DNA of 6,555 nt from Verrucomicrobiota bacterium. Lineage in GTDB: Bacteria > Verrucomicrobiota > Verrucomicrobiia > Limisphaerales > UBA1096. Under the pieces are notes generated by a model. The model saw only the letters and a program-made list of their open reading frames with translations. It searched no databases and was not told the DNA's origin. A program made the position numbers and the translations under genes. This document shows, piece after piece, positions 1-5,108 of this stretch. The stretch covers positions 1 to 6,555 of the forward strand of contig QOAX01000243.1 of assembly GCA_003972865.1 (NCBI GenBank), in the 5' to 3' direction. The stretch's first letter is position 1; every line of letters begins with the position of its first letter.

Positions 1-2
1 GG

Positions 3-1250
3 CCAATCGACACAACGAGTTTCAAGCTGCCGCTGGTAGTCGGGGCATCGACGGTTTTTTATCGCATGAAAATCGAGGGGGCCGACCCGCATCAGGTGCG
101 CTGGTTTGCCACTGAAATCTCACCGCACCCGAAAAACAAGTCCAACGGCTACCCCGATCCGGAGTTGGCGGTGTCGTTCGACGACGACTCGATCATCGTC
201 GAAAGCAACGGCATCCCGACGTTCGAGTTTGTCACCACGACGCCGAACGGGCTGCGCGGGCAGAACTTCGATTGGGAGATACCTCGTTTCCCCGAACCGG
301 CGGATGAGCTGACGCAGATTCCGCTACTCGGCACGGTGGCGATCACAACGGCAGGCCTGCCGATCTACGGGCCGAACGAGGCGCAGCGGCCGCACCCGTA
401 CGGCGATCCATACATCAACGGCATCCTCGACTACTGCCACGGCCACACCGGCGGGCAGGCGGACTATCATTTTCACTTTGCACCGACCTGCATGTTCGAG
501 GCACCGGACGGCACGGAGGAGCATTACAACATCATCGGCTTCGCGCTGGACGGCTACCCGATCATCGCGCGCTACAAGGGCGTTCACGGCGAGACCGGCG
601 ACGAGGCGTTCGGTTGGCAGGAGGTCAGCGGCTACGAGCCGGACGCCGACTACCGGGAGGAGGTCATCGAGGGGGGCGCCAACTCGACCTACGCATGGGA
701 CAACTACGAATACGAGGCCAAGCACGAGGGACGCACGCTCGACGAGTGCAACGGGCGCGCCCTGGCCAAGGTGAAACTCGCCAGCGGAGCGACGTTTGAC
801 GAGGCGGCCTTTTTTGGTTTCGACTACGGCTACTTTGTCACCGCGGAGTTCCCGTATTTTTTGGCCAAGTACCGGGGCACGCCCAACCGGGCTGGTGGCG
901 GCGGGGGCCAGCCGGGAGGCGGAGGTGGTCCGCCGGACGGCGGAGGCGGTGGCGTCACCCGCGTGACACCGGACAGCGGCTCGGCGGGGGAGCGGTTGAC
1001 GGTGACCGTGACGCTGAATGGCAACGCGCACCCGCCGTTGCCGCCGACACAAATCCGGCCCTCGCGGGTGAGCATCGGCAACATGCGTCTGACTGGCCTT
1101 GCGCGGACGTCGCGTACGAGCATTCGCGGCACACTGCGCATTCCTGCCAACGCGGCAAAGGGCAAAAAAGACGTGATCGTGGTGTTCCCCGGTCTACCGG
1201 GGCGCGGGGATGTCAGCTTCGCCGGGAGTGACTTGTTCGAGGTGAAGTAA
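3..1250 (+). CDS. YHYH-domain protein with Gly-rich linker and C-terminal Ig/IPT-like domain (5' partial)
   Basis: The frame is open from base 3, so the true start probably lies left of the window. The first ATG is at base 66, and residues below are counted from it. Residues about 85-273 look like a YHYH domain (a family of unknown biochemical role, common in exported proteins): LGTVAITTAGLPIYGPNEA, then CHGHTGG (124-130), YHFHFAP (134-140), GFALDGYPI (158-166), LDECNG (225-230) and FPYFLAKYRGTPN (262-274). A linker of Gly blocks (about 276-297) leads to a beta-rich tail (298-394) that opens VTPDSGSAGERLTV, typical of IPT/Ig-like modules. The second half of the YHYH domain is unusual: the expected Tyr-His-Tyr-His is YGYF (254-257 region) and the expected Cys-Tyr-Arg-Gly is Lys-Tyr-Arg-Gly. 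The protein is probably exported, but its N-terminus is not visible. Family call good, function unknown. Confidence 0.85.
   Translation, partial: PIDTTSFKLPLVVGASTVFYRMKIEGADPHQVRWFATEISPHPKNKSNGYPDPELAVSFDDDSIIVESNGIPTFEFVTTTPNGLRGQNFDWEIPRFPEPADELTQIPLLGTVAITTAGLPIYGPNEAQRPHPYGDPYINGILDYCHGHTGGQADYHFHFAPTCMFEAPDGTEEHYNIIGFALDGYPIIARYKGVHGETGDEAFGWQEVSGYEPDADYREEVIEGGANSTYAWDNYEYEAKHEGRTLDECNGRALAKVKLASGATFDEAAFFGFDYGYFVTAEFPYFLAKYRGTPNRAGGGGGQPGGGGGPPDGGGGGVTRVTPDSGSAGERLTVTVTLNGNAHPPLPPTQIRPSRVSIGNMRLTGLARTSRTSIRGTLRIPANAAKGKKDVIVVFPGLPGRGDVSFAGSDLFEVK
861..868. repeat. TTGGCCAA palindrome, copy 1 (in YHYH gene)
   Basis: Perfect 8-bp palindrome that reads in frame as part of Phe-Leu-Ala-Lys-Tyr. 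In related YHYH proteins this place usually carries Gly-Cys-Tyr-Arg, so the Leu-Ala-Lys looks like a replacement. One of six copies in the window. Confidence 0.6.
889..956 (+). repeat. Glycine-rich low-complexity linker coding stretch
   Basis: Three blocks of five to six glycine codons, separated by Gln-Pro and Pro-Pro-Asp, join the YHYH domain to the C-terminal Ig-like domain. The DNA is a purine-rich run of ggc/ggg/gga/ggt codons. It is most likely a flexible interdomain linker and prone to length variation by slippage. Confidence 0.7.
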
Positions 1251-1270
1251 CTTCAACAATCGGGATGCAC

Positions 1271-1310
1271 AAAAAAAGCCCCCGCCCGGCCGTTGCGACC
1301 GGACGAGGGC
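1271..1310 (-). terminator. Intrinsic terminator acting on minus-strand transcription
   Basis: Arms at 1278-1289 and 1299-1310 enclose a 9-base loop. Read on the minus strand, the stem pairs over 12 positions, with the two + strand C/A mismatches becoming U-G wobbles, and it is followed at once by seven T. Read on the + strand, the stem has two mismatches and no T tract follows. Every recognised gene in the window is on the + strand, so this terminator must serve a minus-strand RNA or stop antisense readthrough into the upstream gene. Confidence 0.7.
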
Positions 1311-1353
1311 CAACCCGATGAAAACACACCGCACTTCCAATGAAGCACGATGA
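1271..1353 (-). ncRNA. Candidate short minus-strand RNA ending at the intrinsic terminator
   Basis: Inferred only. A promoter-like pair on the minus strand (TTGAAA at 1390-1385 and TATAGG at 1365-1360, spacing 19) would start a transcript near 1353 that ends at the T tract of the strong terminator, giving about 80 nt. I recognise no known RNA family in it. A minus-strand open frame from 1382 to 1194 runs through the terminator stem and into the YHYH gene, so a protein product is unlikely. Confidence 0.22.
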
Positions 1354-1359
1354 CGCCAC

Positions 1360-1390
1360 CCTATACGTGCGGCACGTGTCATGGTTTCAA
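1360..1390 (-). promoter_or_regulatory. Possible minus-strand promoter with an internal inverted repeat
   Basis: On the minus strand, TTGAAA (five of six to the -35 consensus) lies 19 bases from TATAGG (four of six to the -10). The spacing is long, which weakens the call. The spacer contains the near-perfect inverted repeat ACGTGC-G-GCACGT (1365-1377), which could bind a dimeric regulator. An AT-rich stretch (about 1385-1417) lies just upstream of the -35 in this orientation, where an UP element would be expected. Confidence 0.2.
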
Positions 1391-1421
1391 TTTATTTTGA
1401 TTTTCTTTCTTTTTCACGGAA

Positions 1422-1450
1422 TTGACGTATCGGGCCTGCCTTCCTAGGCT
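1422..1450 (+). promoter_or_regulatory. Possible sigma-70-type promoter for the nucleotidyltransferase gene
   Basis: TTGACG (1422-1427, five of six) and TAGGCT (1445-1450, three of six) are 17 bases apart. Transcription would begin near 1456-1458, only a few bases before the ATG at 1463, and no Shine-Dalgarno sequence is visible there (the bases before ATG are C-rich). This would give a nearly leaderless message. The -10 is weak, so the call is tentative. Confidence 0.3.
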
Positions 1451-1462
1451 CCCGCGCCCACG

Positions 1463-2215
1463 ATGAAACTGGTCATTTTAGCCGCCGGATACGCCACGCG
1501 CCTCTACCCGCTCACGCTCAATCAACCCAAGCCGCTGCTACCGGTCGCCGGCCGGCCGATGGTCGATCATGTTCTGGCCAGCCTCGGGCCGATCAAGGCC
1601 ATCGACGAGGCGTTCGTCGTGACCAACGAAAAGTTCGCGGGCCATTTTGAGGCGTGGGCTGGCAGCCGGGATGCGTCCGGCTTCGCCGCGCCGGTGCGCG
1701 TGGTGAACGACCATTCCACAGGCGACGACAACAAGCTCGGCGCGATCGGCGACCTGCACCTGGTCTTGGAAAGCCGGAACATTGACGACGATGTCATCGT
1801 GGTCGCCGGCGACAACCTGTTCAGCGATGCGCTCGGTGACTACGGCCGGTTGTGCGCCGAGAAAAACGCCCCCGTGCTCGGCGTGTACGACGTCGGCAGC
1901 CTGGAGGAGGCCACCAAGTTCGGTGTGGTCGAGTCGGACGCCAACGGTTGCATCCGGAGCTTCGAGGAAAAACCGGCTGCGCCGAAGTCCACACTCATCG
2001 GCATCGCGCTGTATCACTATCCCAAGGCGGTGCTGCCGCTCATCGACCAATACATCGCCGACGGCAACAATCCCGACCAGCCCGGCCGGCTGATCCAGTG
2101 GCTCTACCCGCGGATGCCGGTGTACACATGGAGCGTGCCCGGCACGTGGTACGACATCGGCTCGAGGGAAACCCTCGAGGAGGCCGACCGGATTTTTTCC
2201 GCCAACAAGGCTTAA
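1463..2215 (+). CDS. Sugar-1-phosphate nucleotidyltransferase (glucose-1-phosphate thymidylyltransferase-like)
   Basis: A cytoplasmic enzyme of the NTP_transferase family, expected to join a sugar-1-phosphate to a nucleoside triphosphate, releasing pyrophosphate and giving an activated sugar for glycan synthesis. The order of motifs is complete: nucleotide-binding loop LAAGYATRLYPLT (6-18), PKPLLPVAGRPM (22-33) with the conserved Lys, GDN (116-118) with the metal-binding Asp, FGVV (153-156), EEKP (168-171) and GTWYDIGS (227-234). At 250 residues it is close to a bare catalytic domain, with no left-handed beta-helix acyltransferase tail, so it is not GlmU-like. The loop has Ala-Gly-Tyr-Ala where classical members have Gly-Gly-x-Gly; this variant occurs in the broader family. 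The sugar and base used cannot be told from the sequence. It is followed six bases later by the SGNH hydrolase gene, probably in one transcript. Confidence 0.88.
   Translation: MKLVILAAGYATRLYPLTLNQPKPLLPVAGRPMVDHVLASLGPIKAIDEAFVVTNEKFAGHFEAWAGSRDASGFAAPVRVVNDHSTGDDNKLGAIGDLHLVLESRNIDDDVIVVAGDNLFSDALGDYGRLCAEKNAPVLGVYDVGSLEEATKFGVVESDANGCIRSFEEKPAAPKSTLIGIALYHYPKAVLPLIDQYIADGNNPDQPGRLIQWLYPRMPVYTWSVPGTWYDIGSRETLEEADRIFSANKA
2161..2179 (+). repeat. Perfect inverted repeat inside the nucleotidyltransferase gene
   Basis: CTCGAGGG and CCCTCGAG flank a 3-base AAA loop, an 8-bp perfect stem within the codons for Gly-Ser-Arg-Glu-Thr-Leu-Glu. A run of six T (2193-2198) follows after 13 bases, too far for a standard intrinsic terminator. 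It could act as a weak pause or a processing site before the next gene, or be a codon coincidence. Confidence 0.4.
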
Positions 2216-2221
2216 ACCATC

Positions 2222-2923
2222 ATGAAAACCAAGTTGATCCCACTCCTGCTCACGATGCTGCTTGTGCTGCCTGCGTTTGGCCAAGCGCAAAACGCCAAAG
2301 CCAAGCGACCCAACCCGATGGCCCCGATAAACGACGTGCCGAGACTGCCGCGCGTGCTGCTGATCGGCGACTCGATCTCCATCGGCTACACGCTTCCGAC
2401 CCGGGCGCTGCTCAAGGGCAAGGTCAACCTTCACCGCATCCCAACCAACGGCGGCCCGACCATCAAGGGGCTCGAACATATCGACGCTTGGCTGGGGAAG
2501 AAAAAGTGGGACGTCATTCACTTCAACTGGGGATTGCACGACCTGAAATACATGGGGCCGAAGGGAGAGAATTTGTTTCCCAAGGAAAAGGGCGGCAAGG
2601 TGCAGGTGCCGATCGGGGAGTACGAAAAGAACCTCGACCGGCTCGTGGCGCGCCTGAAGAAAACCAGGGCCAGGCTGGTCTGGCGCAACACCACGCCGGT
2701 TCCGCCCGGATCGAAGGGACGCCACGTTGGCGACTCGATCAAGTACAACGCCGCCGCCGCCCGCGTCATGATCCGGCACGGCATCCCAACGCATGACCTG
2801 TTCACGATGAGCAAAGAGCGGATGAAGGAAATCATGCTGCCCGCCAATGTGCACTACACAAGGGAAGGTTCCGAAGTTTTGGGCGGGGACGTGGCCAAGG
2901 TCATCCTCGAGGCGTTAAAGTAG
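2222..2923 (+). CDS. Secreted SGNH/GDSL-family hydrolase
   Basis: A signal peptide (residues 1 to about 22: Lys-rich start, Leu-rich core, AFGQAQ cleavage region) precedes an SGNH fold. Visible blocks: LLIGDSIS (46-53) with the nucleophile Ser51, NGG (76-78) with Gly78 for the oxyanion hole, HFNWGLHDL (100-108) in the third block, and NVHYTREG (209-216) with the catalytic His211. Known members are esterases that remove acyl groups from carbohydrates or lipids. The substrate here cannot be named. The residue three before His211 is Ala rather than the usual Asp, so catalysis may rest on a Ser-His dyad. The 233-residue length is normal for a single domain. The ATG lies six bases after the nucleotidyltransferase stop; a weak AAGG is about 11 bases upstream. 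The pairing with a sugar-nucleotide enzyme suggests glycan work, but this is inference. Confidence 0.85.
   Translation: MKTKLIPLLLTMLLVLPAFGQAQNAKAKRPNPMAPINDVPRLPRVLLIGDSISIGYTLPTRALLKGKVNLHRIPTNGGPTIKGLEHIDAWLGKKKWDVIHFNWGLHDLKYMGPKGENLFPKEKGGKVQVPIGEYEKNLDRLVARLKKTRARLVWRNTTPVPPGSKGRHVGDSIKYNAAAARVMIRHGIPTHDLFTMSKERMKEIMLPANVHYTREGSEVLGGDVAKVILEALK
2277..2284. repeat. TTGGCCAA palindrome, copy 2 (in SGNH signal peptide)
   Basis: Perfect 8-bp palindrome in the codons around the signal peptide cleavage region (Phe-Gly-Gln-Ala). It is in a different reading frame from the Leu-Ala-Lys copies, so it is not explained by one favoured tripeptide. Confidence 0.5.
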
Positions 2924-2929
2924 GCCAGG

Positions 2930-2943
2930 CGCTTGGCCAAGCG
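2930..2943. repeat. 14-bp perfect palindrome containing CTTGGCCAAG, copy 3 (intergenic)
   Basis: CGCTTGGCCAAGCG lies seven bases after the SGNH stop codon, in the 79-base gap before the propeller gene. It is the longest perfect copy of the repeated word and the only one outside a gene. It can form a 5-bp hairpin with a GGCC loop, but an A-rich tract rather than a T tract follows on the + strand, so it is not a standard intrinsic terminator. The rest of the gap (2944-3002) shows nothing I can identify. Confidence 0.6.
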
Positions 2944-3002
2944 GGAGAATAAAAAAACCGAAAAAGCTGCCTTTAGCCAGGGTTCCAGCGTAGCATCGGT
3001 GC

Positions 3003-4295
3003 ATGAGCCGTTTCTTTTGTTTTTCATGTATGGTTGCGTTTGTTGCCGGCTTGGCTTTTTCGGCGAAGGCCGGGAACTGGCCGTCTTGGCGCGGCGACGT
3101 TGCAGGGTCGGGGATTGTGCGCGGGGAAAAGATACCGCTGGAGTGGGGCACGAAGAAAAACGTCCGCTGGCGGGTGCCACTGCCGGATCGCGGCAACAGT
3201 TCGCCGATCGTTTGGGGCGACAAGGTTTTCATTACCCAGTCGACGGACGCCGACAAGCGCCGCACGGTGATGTGTTTTGACAAGCGCACCGGTGAGCTGC
3301 TCTGGCGTAGCGGCGTCACCTACACCAAGGCGGAAAAGACCCACAAGACCAATCCGTACTGTTCCGGGTCGCCGGCGACCGATGGGCGCGTGGTGGTGGC
3401 CAACTACGCCTCGGCCGGGGTCGCTGCGTACGACCTGGGGGGGCAGCAGTTGTGGCACCGCAAGCTTGGACCGCAGGAGCACATCTGGGGCAACGGCACC
3501 TCGCCGGTTCTGTTCGGCGACCTGTGCATCGTCTATCACGGGCCGGGACCGCACTCGTCGCTTCACGCTCTGGACAAGCTGAACGGCCGCACGGTCTGGA
3601 AGCGCAAGGTCGAGGAGGAGGATGACCCGAATCGTGTCGATGGTTTTCGTGGCCGCAACGGCGGCGTCAACGGCGCATTCACCACGCCGATCGTCATTGA
3701 GTTCAATGAACGTCATGAGTTGATCATCAGTGAGGCCAATACACTGCGCGCCCTCAACCCGGAGGATGGCAGCGAGCTTTGGCACTGCGACGGGCTGAAC
3801 CCGCTCCTTTACACGTCGCCGGTTTACGACGGTAACGTGCTGCTAACGATGGGCGGCTACTTTGGCTCGTCGTTTGCGGTGAAGCCGGGCGGAAGTGGCG
3901 ACGTCACCGCAAAGCGGCTGTGGCACGATCCGCGCTCGAAGAAGAACCGCCTGGGAACGCCGGTTGTGCGCGACAGTCACGCCTACTTCATGAACATGTC
4001 CGGCTTCATGGAGTGCGTGGAGATGAAAACCGGCAGGGTGGTTTACGAGGAGCGCATGCCGTCGACGAAGAACAACGCCGCGGCCTGGGCCTCGCCGATC
4101 CTCGTGGGCGACCGCGTGTACGTGACCAACCAATCCGGTGACACGCATGTGGTGCGCGCCAGCCCCAAATTCGAACTGTTGGCCACCAATTCGGTGGGTG
4201 AGTATTCAAACTCAACTTTGGCCGTGTCGGACGGGGCGCTCTACCTGCGAACCCACAAGAGCCTGTGGTGCATCGGCCGGCCGGCCGGCAAATAG
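3003..4295 (+). CDS. Secreted PQQ-like beta-propeller repeat protein
   Basis: A signal peptide (residues 1 to about 24, FSAKAG at the cleavage region) is followed by NWPSWRGD (25-32), close to the NWPxWRGP start typical of large families of exported propellers in Planctomycetota and Verrucomicrobiota. Blade-type strands recur as Gly-x-x-x-Trp motifs: TGELLW (96-101), GGQQLW (146-151), NGRTVW (194-199), DGSELW (255-260) and TGRVVY (343-348), alternating with SP..D/GD and VVV/VYV strands. This is the fold of BamB and PQQ-dependent dehydrogenases, but I see no extra catalytic domain, so it may be a binding or scaffold protein. At 430 residues it makes a single propeller. The ATG at 3003 gives a proper signal peptide; an alternative ATG at residue 10 would shorten it. 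No clear Shine-Dalgarno sequence is seen. It stands between two gene groups with gaps on both sides, so it may be monocistronic. The ligand is unknown. Confidence 0.85.
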   Translation: MSRFFCFSCMVAFVAGLAFSAKAGNWPSWRGDVAGSGIVRGEKIPLEWGTKKNVRWRVPLPDRGNSSPIVWGDKVFITQSTDADKRRTVMCFDKRTGELLWRSGVTYTKAEKTHKTNPYCSGSPATDGRVVVANYASAGVAAYDLGGQQLWHRKLGPQEHIWGNGTSPVLFGDLCIVYHGPGPHSSLHALDKLNGRTVWKRKVEEEDDPNRVDGFRGRNGGVNGAFTTPIVIEFNERHELIISEANTLRALNPEDGSELWHCDGLNPLLYTSPVYDGNVLLTMGGYFGSSFAVKPGGSGDVTAKRLWHDPRSKKNRLGTPVVRDSHAYFMNMSGFMECVEMKTGRVVYEERMPSTKNNAAAWASPILVGDRVYVTNQSGDTHVVRASPKFELLATNSVGEYSNSTLAVSDGALYLRTHKSLWCIGRPAGK

Positions 4296-4329
4296 TCCGC
4301 GCTTGGCCGGGCGGGGGGAATACCATCGA

Positions 4330-4359
4330 TTCCCGGCCTTGAAAAACGCCCCCCGGGAA
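4330..4359. repeat. Inverted repeat around the -35 of the exbB-like operon
   Basis: TTCCCGG (4330-4336) and CCGGGAA (4353-4359) are perfect 7-bp arms separated by 16 bases and bracket the putative -35 hexamer TTGAAA. It could be an operator for a dimeric repressor or only a chance hairpin; no T tract follows, so it is not a terminator. Confidence 0.3.
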
Positions 4360-4368
4360 GCCTATAAG
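4339..4368 (+). promoter_or_regulatory. Sigma-70-like promoter for the exbB-exbD-tonB-like operon
   Basis: TTGAAA (4339-4344) and TATAAG (4363-4368) each match the consensus at five of six positions with an 18-base spacer. The expected transcription start (about 4374-4376) falls on the GTG start codon itself. The AAGGGG just before GTG leaves only two bases of spacing, poor for a Shine-Dalgarno sequence, so a leaderless transcript is the simplest reading if this promoter is real. Confidence 0.45.
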
Positions 4369-4373
4369 GGGCC

Positions 4374-5108
4374 GTGAACTGGCAGTTACTGGCGCAGGCC
4401 GATGTCTTGGAAGCGGGCGACTCCGCTTGGAAACTGTTGAGGCAGGGTGGCCCGATGGTGTGGGTGCTGCTGCTGGTGTCGGCGGTTGCGGTGACGGTAT
4501 TCCTTGAGCGTGTCCTGAACTATCGCCGCATCCAGATCAACACCACCGAGTTCATTGCCGGGATTCGGACCAACCTCAAGAACAACTACAACATTGTCGA
4601 GCTGGTGGCGATTTGCGATGCCACGCCGGGTCCGGTGGCGCGGATGACGAAGATGGGCATCCTCAATCGCGAACAGTCGCGGGAGCAGTTGCGCGAACTG
4701 CTTGATGACAACAAGCGCATCGAGGTTGCGCGGCTGGAAAAACGCCTGAACATGCTGGGCACCATCGCGCAAATAGCCCCGCTGCTTGGCCTGCTGGGCA
4801 CGGTGCTGGGATTCATCCGCATCTTTCGCGGCGTGTGGGAGCAGGGCAACTGGGTCATGGCCAAGACGCTGGCCGGCGGTATCTGGGAGGGACTGGTCTG
4901 CATGGCGTTTGGCCTGGCCATCGCGATACCGTGCTATGTCGCCTTCAACTATCTCGTCGGCCGTAAGAACGACCTGACCGTGGACATCGACAAGATTTCA
5001 TCGGAAATCCTCAACATCATCACCGTTGAAATGCCACCGTCCAAGTCGGCCGGCTTGGCCAAGTCCCGGGCGGCTCGCAAGGTGGCATCCAAGGCTGGGG
5101 AGAAATGA
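4374..5108 (+). CDS. MotA/TolQ/ExbB-family inner-membrane protein
   Basis: A 244-residue protein with three membrane segments (about 26-45, 128-150, 168-193) and a large cytoplasmic loop, as in ExbB and TolQ, the pentameric stators that use the proton gradient with ExbD/TolR to move TonB/TolA. Family marks: ERVLNYRR after helix 1, LEKRLNMLGTIAQIAPLLGLLGTVLGF (the part from 121 to 147) with the conserved Thr143, and GIWEGLVCMAFGLAIAIP (169-186) with conserved Glu172 and the AIP turn. The helix-3 Thr found in ExbB and TolQ is Met177 here. The C-terminal tail (221-244) is basic and contains a Leu-Ala-Lys coded by a TTGGCCAA palindrome. The start is GTG; the next Met (28) would cut into helix 1. 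The stop overlaps the next gene as ATGA, so translation is probably coupled. Whether it belongs to a Ton-like or Tol-like system is open. Confidence 0.9.
   Translation: MNWQLLAQADVLEAGDSAWKLLRQGGPMVWVLLLVSAVAVTVFLERVLNYRRIQINTTEFIAGIRTNLKNNYNIVELVAICDATPGPVARMTKMGILNREQSREQLRELLDDNKRIEVARLEKRLNMLGTIAQIAPLLGLLGTVLGFIRIFRGVWEQGNWVMAKTLAGGIWEGLVCMAFGLAIAIPCYVAFNYLVGRKNDLTVDIDKISSEILNIITVEMPPSKSAGLAKSRAARKVASKAGEK
5054..5063. repeat. CTTGGCCAAG palindrome, copy 4 (in exbB-like gene)
   Basis: Perfect 10-bp palindrome coding the Leu-Ala-Lys of Ala-Gly-Leu-Ala-Lys-Ser in the basic C-terminal tail of the ExbB-like protein. Confidence 0.6.

Noticed and set aside
763..870. Possible frameshift causing the unusual second half of the YHYH domain
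   Set aside because: Family motifs before (LDECNG) and after (FPY, YRGTPN) lie in the same frame, so substitution or in-frame change fits better.
324..1052. Minus-strand open frame of 242 codons opposite the YHYH gene
   Set aside because: Shadow of a real gene; Arg/Ala/Val-rich with no motif or plausible start context.
1194..1382. Minus-strand 62-codon frame in the intergenic region
   Set aside because: It reads straight through the minus-strand terminator and into the YHYH gene, so a full message would rarely be made.
1538..2854. Long minus-strand open frame (438 codons) across the nucleotidyltransferase and SGNH genes
   Set aside because: It lies fully antisense to two genes with clear family motifs; its translation is His/Arg/Val-rich without a recognisable domain, as expected for a shadow frame in GC-rich DNA.
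2924..3002. Palindrome 2930-2943 as a + strand intrinsic terminator
   Set aside because: No T tract follows; the bases after it are A-rich, and the loop-free palindrome forms only a short stem.
3024..3785. Minus-strand open frame of 253 codons opposite the propeller gene
   Set aside because: Antisense to a well-supported propeller gene, with no domain signal.
4275..4289. Tandem GGCC/CCGG run near the end of the propeller gene
   Set aside because: Short GC-rich run fully explained by Gly-Arg-Pro-Ala-Gly codons; no sign of an array.
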